NCBI RefSeq assembly: GCF_904849725.1
Contig: NW_025422608.1
Location: 1 to 64,000, forward strand
Direction of reading: 5' to 3'
Length of the DNA: 64,000 nucleotides
From: Hordeum vulgare subsp. vulgare
Lineage: Eukaryota > Streptophyta > Magnoliopsida > Poales > Poaceae
The first letter of the stretch is position 1. Each line of letters opens with the position of its first letter. The position numbers and the translations under genes are program-made. Shown piece after piece: positions 53,800-64,000 of this stretch. The notes under the pieces were generated by a model. It was not told the DNA's origin and made no database searches. It worked only from the letters and a program-made list of their open reading frames with translations.

Positions 53800-54156
53800 T
53801 AGAAGATCACAACCTGACCGAGTACCAGAGAAGAAATCGACCTTGTGAGAGAACGATGCTAATTAAGAGCTGAGAAAGCAAACCAATCTCTTTCAGATTA
53901 TACAGCACACATACAGATTTGAAGATGGCTACTATTCGTACATCCTTGACGGATTGTTTGTGCTTTAACCAGGATCTTGCCGTACGGGTCCAGAGTGCTT
54001 AATTAGTTGCGACTTGATGCAAGAGATCTTCATAATCTATTTTGAGTTTTATCATCCTTCTAATTGTGTATTTGTGTGGCAAAGAATTATGATTTTTTTA
54101 TGTAAACGGTCATTAGTCATAATCGACAATGCTGGATGAATGGGTATTTTAGTGAA

Positions 54157-57100
54157 CTAGATAGATAGTTTATGTTGTGTGCCAATTGCCATTAAATGTT
54201 GACAGCTTAGTGCTGACTGCTAATCTAGCAAATTCTTATTGTGTTTTATACAATTGAGTTTTTAAGGACTGGCATCTTTGATTTGTAGCAGTTCTATTCT
54301 TAGCCCATTGAGCTTGTTTGATTGGTTTGATAAGATTTGTTTTTGTATGACATCGGTAACTTCACTTTTCAGAATTGAAGCTTCACTCAGGTGATGTGGT
54401 TCCTTTGGGCATTGATATATGCGTCGTAATATATGTACATAAAGGAAAACTGAATTAAAATTTCAATCGGAGTAGAAGCCATGATCTATGGACCATATAC
54501 ATTGTAATCTGCTTCACTTCCACTTTTTATTGGGAGAATTTGCAAAACGGGACCATGTATCAACACCGACTGGAAGAAAGGTTAGTCCATGAAATTTACC
54601 TTTTTTGTCTTCCAATTTTTATGCTCATCACATATTTATATATGTCCACCATGATTGAACTTTGCTAATATTATTATGCAGAAACAGTCTATTCCTTTGC
54701 ACATGTTTTGCTAGCTAGATTGTACAAAAAAAAACAATGATGGAAAAATGCAACCATGTAACATTAATGTTGGGAGGATAATATTAGGTAGAGATTCTTG
54801 CATCTGCATGTTAACTTCAGGTCAACTTTAATGTCAATGCAAATGTAATTATGATCATGCATCAAACACGAGCAGTCCTCATATTATTGGAACATTTAGG
54901 TGTCTTTCTCTTGTGTGGTGCTATTGCTCTATTATTTGCATTGCTAAAACTTGGTCGTAAAAGATGTTATATCCAGACAAAAGATACAGTGACTCAACTA
55001 TACAAATGATTCTCTGAATATTCAGTACATGCTTCTCTTATTGTTGGTAAAGGTTGGTGGTATTGCTTCTCTGAATTAACTTATATCCAACGGTACATGC
55101 TTCTCTAAATGTTGGTAAAGCTTGGTGGTATTTTCAGTTGGTACATATATTTATGAATGCAGTCAAGGTAATTATTGAGAATTGTACATACTGATGCACA
55201 TTGTGATTCCAGCTGCTGGAGAGAAAGGAACTACTCCGCTATTTGCATAGACAATTGTTTGACTTGCAGGTTATTTTTCATGAGAATTCCACCCATCAAG
55301 TTGGAGCCTCTATCAAAATCGTAACATGCGGCAGGTTGCTACTAAATATCCATATAAAAGAGGATTGGTGTTATATAATGTAAGTAGCAGATTTTGTTCT
55401 TGCTCTATATTTTTTCTTTGTGAACCATGCTATGTAACCATTCCTGTGTAGAGCCAGCAAACAAGGGCCCGTGAAGAGCCGGCAAATGAGCCCCCCCTGA
55501 AGAGCGAGCAAACGAGCCAACGTGTGTGCCCACGGCCTGGTTTGGCTCCATGTCGCTTCAAGATTAATGACCATTAGTTTGGCTCTGTTTGTTGTCTCTG
55601 TTAAATCACAATGCATGCTACAAGCCTGATGTAGTTTAGCTATATTGATAGTCTCTATTATCTCCTGAATTAGCAGAAACACACAATTGATAATGTTCTA
55701 ATGAAATTTGCAACCATGTAGTTATCTCTTTCCTTAACTGATATGTAAGCATAAGATTTTGTTCATTAAAATCGTTTGTTGTCTTTTTAAATTGTTCTTG
55801 CATGTCTCTATCTCACTAGGGTCGCCAGATTCTGTACTATCTTTCTCTCTATTTTCACTTCATGATTCTACACACGTATATATGAATGATATGCCGAGCA
55901 ATATCCTTTCAAAGAAAGATATGCTGAGCAATATCAGATCTTCACAAGCAAGATAGCAGACCCATGGATTGCCTAGGCCAGTGGTAATTCACAAAATGCA
56001 TGATGTTTAATTGGAAGCATCCGAGACTACCAATGTCCAGTAGCAAGATCCGATTTTATAGGTGACTAAACGAAGATGGGTATACGTGCATCCACTTTTA
56101 GTATAGACTTAGAAAATATGTGATGGCTGCTTTGATATTTTCCAGAATAGTTTGGCCCTTTGGGACATACTTTTAGTATAGACCTAGAAAATATATGATG
56201 TCTGCTTTGATATTTTCCAGAATAGTTTGGCCCTTTGAGACACTCATGTGTATTGTTTTTCTTCCAAGAGATATACATGTCAAATCATTGGAATTGGTCG
56301 GAACAAACAAGGTATGCAACTAATTTACTAATGTACCGACCAAACCTGGTAATTTGACAAATCCATACAACTGGTATGCACCAATGTTCGAATTTCAAAA
56401 CATGAAGGATTCATCTTTTCTGGATTATGTTTGAAGTTGACTATGCCCAAGGATCACAAAAATATATAGTTCCAGTTTGTCGCATGTGTTGCAGTATTGA
56501 TCTATGAGCAATGCTCAAATAATACTAAGAAGAAGCAATACTAACTTGCAAAAAAGACAAAGTTGATCTTAAAAAAACTTTTTGCTAAACATGATTATGT
56601 TTACTTGGTTGGTTCTTTTATCTTTGGAGCGAACTATAATTTGCGACCAATCATTTATTTGTTTGTTTTCATAAGCTTTTTTAACTTATGCATACCATGA
56701 GAAGATAGTGGACAATAGGGTTTTAATTATCTCTTTGGCTCTTACTGTACTTTGATTCATAGTAATTACATAAGAGAGGGTGTCTCTCGATCCATCCATC
56801 CTCCCTGACTGAACGGTGCTCCATGAGCGGCCGCTGCACACTCCATGGTGCCACCCAATCCTACCTCTCTTCTCAAGGTGCCGTCATCCTGATGCAGTGT
56901 CGTTTTGGTGATGGTAGAGGTGATCGTCGTCGTGGCGGCCTTGTCGGTCTCGTCAGTTTGGACGAGGTGTTGCGTGTGTCATATACGCTGACACGGTGAG
57001 CATGCCTTTTAGTCTGATTCTAAGTAGCTGTGGAAGTATTACATGGAACCATCAGCATGCCTTTTAGTCTCATTCTAAATAGGTGTGGAAGTATTACATG

Positions 57101-57414
57101 CAACCATCGGTTGAGCAGAAATGTCTACTAGGTTGGAGATTATGGATCATGAACAAAATCTAATACTTAATTTTTTAATGAAATAAAAGAGCATAGTCTA
57201 TTAAAATAATTGAGTAAGAGATTGCTCAATGAAGTAAAATAAACATTGCTAATTAAAATAATTGAGTGAAAGATTGTTGACTCGGTCAAAATCAGTGACC
57301 CAATTCCAAATTGATAACTTCAACTGAATAAAAGGCCTCCAATTTCAAAAAGATTAGTGATATATTATATAGATTAGTAATTTATGACGTGCGTTGGACG
57401 TACAAGCTAACTAG
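54157..57414 (+). other. Right part of Helitron 2
   Basis: Counterpart of 47513-50769, including the 72-bp tandem duplication (about 56095-56240), the ~57-bp repeat near 56996-57108 and the same exon-like islands. No gene is intact. Confidence 0.55.
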
Positions 57415-57908
57415 TTAATGCAATAATTAGCTAGATTGTTAACTGCATATATAGTTAATTAGTTCCATTCAAATAGGGATCTTTTCGCACCAAATCAAAT
57501 TAGAAGTAGGGATTTTTCCCAATTAGTCAGATAATTAATTGATTTGGTTGACAGTTAATTAGGCATGCAAAGAATTATATTGGACATTGATTATTTTTTT
57601 ACTTAACTAATTAAGCAAGAAGTTAATCGCGACAAATTATTTTAAAAACGTTTGTGGGGAAGGACGTTCAACAAGCTCTCAGTAATATGGTCGAACACCA
57701 TTTGCCAACATGGACAACGACCACCATAAGCTCGCGACATGGGCACCTTAGCATTCACCAAGATGGATGATGACTATGCTCTGTAGGATGTCCACATGCT
57801 AACGATTGTCGAAACGGTCGCTTGTGAGGACAACAAGACACAACATTGGTCAGGTGGTTCATGCTATAGTAGAAAGAAAGAGTGTTCCAAGAATAAGAAT
57901 GAAATAAA
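57415..57908. other. Spacer between Helitron 2 and Angela element 5
   Basis: TTAATTA-rich for 250 bp, then mixed sequence with no frame of interest. The last ~60 bp resemble 7660-7710. ATAAA at 57904-57908 is the left TSD candidate of element 5. Confidence 0.45.
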
Positions 57909-59687
57909 TGTTGGAAATATGCCCTAGAGGCAATAATAAAATGGTTATTATCATATTTCCTTGTTCATGATAATCGTCTATTGTTCATGCTATAATTGTA
58001 TTGACAGGAAACAGTAATACATGTGTGAATAAATAGATCACAATGTGTCCCTAGCAAGCCTCTAGTTGGCTAGCTCACTAGTCGATAGATGATCATGGTT
58101 TCCTGGTCATGGGCATTAGATGTCATTGATAACGGAATCACATCATTGGGAGAATGATGTGATGGACAAGACCCAATCCTAAGTGTAGCACTAGATCGTA
58201 TTGTTCGTATGCTAAAGCTTTTCTAATGTCAAGTGTCTTTTCCTTCGACCGTGAGATTGTGCAACTCCCGGATACCGTAGGAGTGCTTTGGGTGTATCAA
58301 ACATCACAACGTAACTAGGAGACTATAAAGGTGCACTACGGGTACCTCTGAAAGTATCTGTTGGGTTGGTACGAATCAAGATCGGGATTTGTCACTCCGC
58401 GTGACGGAGAGGTATCTCTGGGCCCACTCGATAGAACATCATCATGAGCTCAAAGTGACTAAGGAGTTAGTCACACGATGACGTGATACGGAACGAGTAA
58501 AGAGACTTACCGGTAACGAGATTGAACAAGGTATAGGTATACCGACGATCGAATCTCGGGCAAGTTCTATACCGACAAACAAAGGAAATTGTATACGGGA
58601 TTGATTGAATCCTTGACATCGTGGTTCATCCAATGAGATCATCGTGGAGCAAGTGGGAGCCACCATGGGTATCCACACCCCGCTGATGATTATTGGCCGG
58701 AGAAGTGTCTCGGTCATGTCTACCCTGTCTCCCGAACCCGTAGGGTCAACACACTTAAGGTTCGATGACACTAGGGTTATAGGGAATTGTTATACGAGGT
58801 TATCGAAAGTTGTTCGGAGTCCCGGATGAGATCCCGGACGTCACGAGGAGCTCCGGAATGGTCTAGAGGTAAAGGTTGATATATAGGACGGATGGTTTCG
58901 GACACCGGAAGTGTTTCTGGCGTCACCGGTAACGTACCGGGACCACCGGGACCACCGGAGGTGGCCCCGGGGGTCCACTGAAAGGGGGCAACGACCTCGG
59001 GAGGCTAGATGGGCCAAGTGCGGGAGGGAACCAGCCCCTAGGTGGGCTGGTGCGCCCCCCCACTCAGCCCATGGCGCAGGAAGAAGGGAGAGGGGGGAAC
59101 CGTAGCGCAGGTGGGCCTAAGGCCCACCAGAAGGGTGCGCCAACCCTCCTCCCCCCTTGGCCACCGCACCTCCCCCCATCTAGGGCTGCCGCCCCTCCCA
59201 GGAGAGGGAAACCCTCAAGGGGGTGCAGCCCCTCTCTCCTCCTATATATAGTGGGCACTTTTGGCCTTTTGCAGACACAATTTTCTCTCTCCCTCGGCGC
59301 AGCCCTGCTCTTCTTTCTCCTCCTCTCTGCTGGTGCTTGGCGAAGCCCTGCCGGGAGACCTCGTCTCTCCATCGACACCATGCCGTCATGCTGCCGGAGA
59401 TCTTCCCCAACCTCTCCCTCCTCCTTGCTGGATCAAGGTGCGGGAGACGTCACCGGGCTGCACGTGTGTTGAACGCGGAGGTGCCGTGGTTCGGCACTAG
59501 ATCGGAATCACACCGCGATCTGAATCGCCGCGAGTACGACTCCATCAACCGCGTTCTAGCAATGCTTCCGCTTAGCGATCTTCAAAGGTATGAAGATGCA
59601 CTCACCCCTCTCTCTTTGCTGGTCTCTCCATAGGAAGATCTGAATATGTGTAGGAATTTTTTTGAATTTATGCTACGTCACCCAACA
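57909..59687 (+). repeat. 5' LTR of element 5 (complete, 1779 bp)
   Basis: TGTTGGAAATATGCC to CACCCAACA. It aligns with 5867-7650 over its whole length. Confidence 0.95.
59242..59251 (+). promoter_or_regulatory. LTR TATA box (element 5)
   Basis: CTATATATAG within a C-rich context, identical to the other Angela LTRs in the window. Confidence 0.7.
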
Positions 59688-59705
59688 GTGGCATCCGAGC
59701 CAGGT
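59688..59705 (+). promoter_or_regulatory. Primer binding site of element 5
   Basis: TGGCATCCGAGCC follows the LTR, identical to the PBS variant of element 1. Confidence 0.8.
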
Positions 59706-60925
59706 TTTCTATGCGTAGATTCTATGCACGAGTAGAACACAAAAGATTGTGGGCGATGATTTGTCAATTGCTTGCCGCTACTAGTCTTATTCTTTTCCGG
59801 CGGTATTGTGGGATGAAGCGGCCCGGACCGACCTTACACGTACGCTTACGTGAGACTGGTTCCACCGACAGACATGCACACCGTGCATAAAGGTGGCTAG
59901 CGGGTGTTTGTCTCTCCCACTCTAGTCGGATTGGATTTGATGAAAAGGGTCCTTACGAAGGGTAAATAGCTTTGGCATATCATCGTTGTGGCTGTCACGT
60001 AGGTAAGAAGGCGTTCTTGCTAGAAACCCAAATCAGCCACGTAAAACTTGCAACAACAATTAGAGGACGTCTAACTTGTTTTTGCAGGGTTTGACGTGTG
60101 ATGTGATATGGCCAAAGTTGTGATGTTGCATGTATGATGTATGAGATGATCATGTTATTGTAATAGGTTTCACGACTTGCATGTCGATGAGTATGACAAC
60201 CGGCAGGAGCCATAGGAGTTGTCTTAATTTATTGTATGAGATGCAACGCCATGTGATTACTACTTTTACTTCATTGCTAACGGTTAGCTATAGTAGTAGT
60301 TGGCGTGACGACTTCATGGAGACACGATGATGGAGATCATGATGATGGAGATCATGGTGTCACGTCGGTGACGATGATGATCATGCGATGCCTGAAGATG
60401 GAGATCGAAAGAGCAAAGATGATAATGGCCATATCATGTCACTATATGATTGCATTGTGATGTTTATCATGTTTTTCATCTTATTGCTTAGAACGACGGT
60501 AGCATAATAAGATGATCCCTCTTAAAATTTTGAGAACGTATTCCCCTAAGTGTGCACCGTTGCGAAGGATCGTTGTCTCGAAGCACCACGTGATGATCGG
60601 GTGTGATAGATTCTAACGTTCGCATACAACGGGTGTAAGCCAGATTTACACACGCGAAACACCTAGGTTGACTCGACGAGCTTAGCATGTACAGACATGA
60701 CCTCGAATACAAGAGACCGAAAGGTCGAACATGAGTCGTATGGTTGAATACGATCATCATGAAGTTGCTCACCATGGTGACTAGTCCGTCTCACGTGATG
60801 ATCGGACACGGGTTAGTCAACATGGATCATGTATCACTTAGATGACTAGAGGGATGTCGATTTAAGTGGGAGTTCATACTTAATTTGATTAAATGAACTT
60901 AATTGTCATGAACTTAGTCTAAAAG

Positions 60926-63900
60926 TGTAGCGACCCGACTCAATACGAGTCAAGCCTCTGGTGTTTCCGTACCATCCCAAGATCATGCTGGTACACACTC
61001 AATACATCAATGTATATATCAAGAGTTCAATCACACAGCTTTATTAATCGAAATCTCATAACGAGTACTTTATTACAATAATGGATTACAATAAAGTGGG
61101 TGAAGGCCATCTCATGAGATATCTAACGAAGACTAGCGGAAGCATCAGGTAGACGAGTCCATCCGACTCCAGGGCATGTCGTTGAGCGTAGATCGTAGCC
61201 TCACTCCTGGTCGGAAAAGTACTCTGCAACATGATTCGTTGCAGCCGTGTAGGTCAGCATATGGAATATGCCGGCAAGTCATCAAAGAGAGGGGTAAAAT
61301 AATAAACAACTATCTCTACATGCATATTTGGCAGGTGGGGCTATAGGTTTTGCATAAAGCCAATTTTCTCCTACAACAAGAGGGGATGAAAGCAAAATAG
61401 TACTACATTGTTTGTTGTTAACGAGATGGTTCCGCCAACCAATTCTAGCACCCGAGTTGTTGTTAATACCCACATCATTATTAAGTTGTGTCGAGAGTTC
61501 AAGGAAATTTCAATGGCTTCGTCTCAAGTTGTCCATGACCGTGGACATGGCTAATCGATTAGTTTTGGGCACTCTGCAGAGTTTTGCACACGTTCCCCAC
61601 AAGATTTGATCGCCTCCGAGTATGTCCTCGCACTTCAGGGTGTTTGAAGACCGGATGATGAAAACATGGTCTTTCAACGGGTCCCTCTGAATCCCTGTCG
61701 GTGCCCATCCATTCCTACCATTCTTCTACATCTGCTAGCACCGCCTGTCCAGAGTCGCCGCGTTGTCCAACCAAGCCAGAGCCCATAATGACTTGTGGCT
61801 GTGCAGGTAAGCCTTGGGTCTTGAAGCTTCCGCCCGTCTCTTCGAGCCTGGGTGAAGCTTTCCGCAAGATGTCATGGCCGTCTCCAGCATCCCGGGTCAT
61901 CCACTGGTTTCTCCAGGGAGCCGATCAACCGTCCTTCACCCAGAGTTGCATTGCATCACGAGGTCTTGAAAATATTGTCTTAACCGGTCTTGGTTATTTA
62001 ATCAACCTCGCATCACTCGTGTTATGCACTCAACCGAAATCCCGTCTACTCAAGCATAACAATATGAAATTTGTCGTCCCGGGGCCAAGTATCGGGGTCG
62101 TTGTGTGCCTACCACATGATACTACAACCTATACTAAAATTTCCAAGTACCTAAGCAGCATGCAATTGGGCAAAGAAAGGTGAAACTACCATGCATCGAA
62201 AAAACATAGGAGATAGTATGATCAAAATGACTTGCCTTGATGATAGTTGTCTTGATCGAGCGCTTCTAAGTAACAAGCTTCGCACTCCAGGTGATCTACC
62301 GATACAAACAAATACACACCATAAGCACTACAATCAATCAACAAGTAAAAATAACATCACAAGTAATAAGTAGCTATGGCCTAAGTGAAAGAATTCACTA
62401 CACGTCACTAAGGCAGAAACTTGTTTCTGTTAAAACCCCAAGTAAAAATATTTAAATTTTTCTGAAACTTATACCACAATAAGATATAATCACTAGGAAG
62501 CAGTAGCAAAAAGAATCAAACAAAAATCATTTTTAAACTCCTGGAATAAGCAAAACAAGGTTTAAACTAAATCTGATCTAATTCAAATTTAAAAATTTCA
62601 AACATAGACAAATTATATGTTTTTAAAAACTACAGAAAAGTTGTGATCTACTGGAAAAAGAACCAACCTCATTGGATCTCTAGATCAAAAGTTATGATCA
62701 GAACAATTTTGAAACTCTCTCTGTTTTTGAATTAAAACTGAAAAATAAAACAAACAGGGAATCCACGTGGCGGCTTCTGATTGGCTGATTGGTGTGCGTT
62801 GCATAGGCTAAACAGCGGACGACCGCTATATAAGAAACCGCTTCGGCTAAACTTACTAATAAGGAAAAACCATCGGTTCTTTTAAAAGAACCGAAGGGGT
62901 ATGCTGGATCTAATCTAACCCTTTGATCTAAGATCCTACGATGGAAAAACAACAAAAAGAAAAACTAGAGGAGGGAGAGGATCTCACCGTGGACACAGGA
63001 GGCTGGGAGCTCCGGCGGCTGCTCCGACGAGGGTGGAGAGGCACTCCGGCGAGGGGGCTGGTCACCGGCGGAGGTGGGGGTGGCGGAGGAGGGGGCGGTC
63101 GGCTCCGGGGCGTCGGGGAGGCAGCAGGGGAGGCGTCCGGGGCGACGGGGGAGGCAGCAGAAGTTTCTGCTGGCTCGAGCAGGGCCGAGCTCCGGCGACG
63201 TCGAGGGGGCGGCGTGGGGCTCGGGCAGGGCGGCGTGGGGGTGGAACGGGGCGAGGGCACTGCGGGGGTCTGGTTTTTATAGGGGGAGGGGGGCATAGAT
63301 GGGTAGGAAATCGGGGCTGGCCATGGAAGGTGCGAGCTTGCTGGGAAGGAAGTCACGGGAGACAGAAAGAAGGAAGGAAGAAGAAGAGGGAAGGAAAGAG
63401 AGAGAAAAAAAAGAAAGAAAAGAAAAGGGGAAAAAATAGGAAAGAAGGGGTGGCGCTACGGTTTTGCTAGAGATTCTCGCTCCGAGCGATGGGGATCTCG
63501 CCCCAGAAATATCTCCCGTTTTTTTAACAGAAACTAAAACGAAATAAAAGGAAACAAATAAAATAATTAATATAGGGTATTATATACCAAAATGATCAGA
63601 AAAATATCCTCTACTCGATTAACATTTTTCCAAGGCAAAAATAAAAACTTTTAAAAAATGTTTTTCAGAAAAAAATCCCTTCTGCTATATTTTCTTTTTG
63701 CAATTATTTTCACAATAAGACTTTGGCTTTCTTGGCTCAAAATATTTCAGAAATGCCTCACATTTTGGAGGGTCATTTTCCTCCGCTCTCTCTTGCGTGC
63801 AAGAGATTATTTCCCGGCATTTCTCATGTGAAGAAAAAAATAGAAATGCAAAAGCAAAAGTCGAAAGAATTCAAATGCAAACTTTATTTAAATCAATATG

Positions 63901-63957
63901 CATAGATGCTTAGCTACAATGTAAAACATTCCAAATTAGGGAATTTGGGATGTTACA
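60926..63957 (-). repeat. 3' LTR of Gypsy (Tekay-like) element 6, about 3.03 kb
   Basis: On the minus strand it starts TGTAACATCCCAAATTCCC (at 63957) and ends GGGTCGCTACA (at 60926). These are the terminal motifs of many chromovirus LTRs in grasses. A GC-rich zone (62980-63290) has Pro-rich artefact frames in several phases. The element inserted into the leader of Angela element 5. Confidence 0.85.
63272..63282 (-). promoter_or_regulatory. LTR TATA box (element 6, minus strand)
   Basis: Read on the minus strand as CTATAAAAACC after a C-rich stretch, a canonical plant TATA context. A second candidate (CTTATATAGCGG) lies downstream at 62825-62833. Confidence 0.55.
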
Positions 63958-64000
63958 AACCTACCCACCTTAAGATGAATCTCGCCCTCGAGATTCGGGT
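63958..64000 (-). pseudogene. Gypsy element 6: PPT and C-terminal end of pol, continuing beyond the window
   Basis: Minus-strand sequence before the LTR reads ATCTTAAGGTGGGTAGG (polypurine tract) and encodes NLEGEIHLKVG, the usual chromovirus polyprotein ending. Only this tail is inside the window, so its integrity is unknown. Confidence 0.75.

Larger units (their letters stand above)
52812..57414 (+). mobile_element. Helitron 2 (non-autonomous), uninterrupted copy
   Basis: 4603 bp, with the same TCTCTACTAATAAAAGCACG start as Helitron 1 and a ...GCTAACTAG end, inserted between A (52811) and T (57415). It aligns with Helitron 1 from end to end with scattered substitutions and small indels, and carries the empty AACTA site near 54152-54156. 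There is no Rep/helicase. Confidence 0.87.
57909..60925 (+). mobile_element. Angela/BARE-type Copia element 5: 5' LTR and leader, interrupted by Gypsy element 6
   Basis: LTR 57909-59687 is followed by a PBS and a leader that aligns with 599-1825 of element 1. At 60926 the leader is cut by a Gypsy LTR inserted after AAAAG (60921-60925), the TSD candidate. The coding part should resume beyond the window. It shares family and orientation with element 1 but is a separate insertion, being 50 kb away with a different left flank. Confidence 0.93.

Noticed and set aside
62928..63470. Pro-rich and Gly/Arg-rich frames on both strands
   Set aside because: They lie inside a Gypsy LTR with high GC; no start context or family motif supports a gene.
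1..64000. CRISPR arrays, tRNA, rRNA, bacterial operons or terminators
   Set aside because: None was seen. Repeats are eukaryotic transposon LTRs, MITEs and microsatellites, and no cloverleaf-like tRNA sequence was recognised.

Overview
The window is repeat-dominated nuclear DNA of a grass of the wheat tribe (Triticeae). The evidence is two Angela/BARE/WIS-type Copia retrotransposons with ~1.78 kb LTRs starting TGTTGGAAATATGCC, a diverged BARE-like relative, an Athila-type fragment whose LTR starts TGATACGTCTCC, a Tekay-type Gypsy LTR, a CACTA element, several Stowaway MITEs and a pair of closely related Helitrons. There is no bacterial, organellar or viral gene organisation, and no tRNA, rRNA or CRISPR was seen.

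Layout. 1-7650: an Angela-like Copia element cut by the window edge, with 3' LTR 5867-7650 and a pol broken by a frameshift and stops. 7651-10683: low-coding DNA with one Stowaway-like MITE (9100-9331). 10684-25110: the 3' end of a SEC15 (exocyst) gene invaded by two independent Copia elements. The first (10689-14619) has TSD AACTG. The second (14823-24685) has TSD TGAGC and lies inside the SEC15 reading frame. The second itself holds an Athila-type fragment (about 15250-20060), a BARE-like 3' fragment (about 20080-22296) and a 532-bp hAT MITE with 8-bp TSD CTCCCTCT. 25111-33000: AT-rich intergenic DNA with five Stowaway MITEs in and around it, a diverged ~0.5-0.8 kb segment present twice, degenerate gene-like fragments and a LINE-like retroposon tail. 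33042-33284 (minus): a small secreted-peptide gene with a TATA box, the only host gene here that looks intact. About 34200-37629: a deleted CACTA element with transposase remnants, two adjacent inverted repeats, a minisatellite and a subterminal array ending in CTGTAGTG.

39354-50769 and 52812-57414 are two copies of one non-autonomous Helitron (net 4612 and 4603 bp), both inserted between A and T. Each carries the same captured piece of a RING-finger gene on the minus strand. Copy 1 is interrupted by a minus-strand Copia element (40709-47507, 199-bp LTRs, TSD AACTA), and copy 2 preserves the matching empty site. 57909-60925 is the 5' LTR and leader of a second Angela-like element, itself interrupted at 60926 by a minus-strand Gypsy element whose ~3.0 kb LTR and polypurine tract run to the window end.

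Overall this is a nested-insertion landscape whose order can be read from target-site duplications. Every transposon polyprotein is visibly broken. The biologically most interesting items are the Helitron pair with a RING-gene capture and a built-in empty site, the SEC15 gene broken by a TSD-verified Copia, the small secreted-peptide gene, and the long inverted repeats in the CACTA element. All family calls are from reading the sequence; no database search was run.
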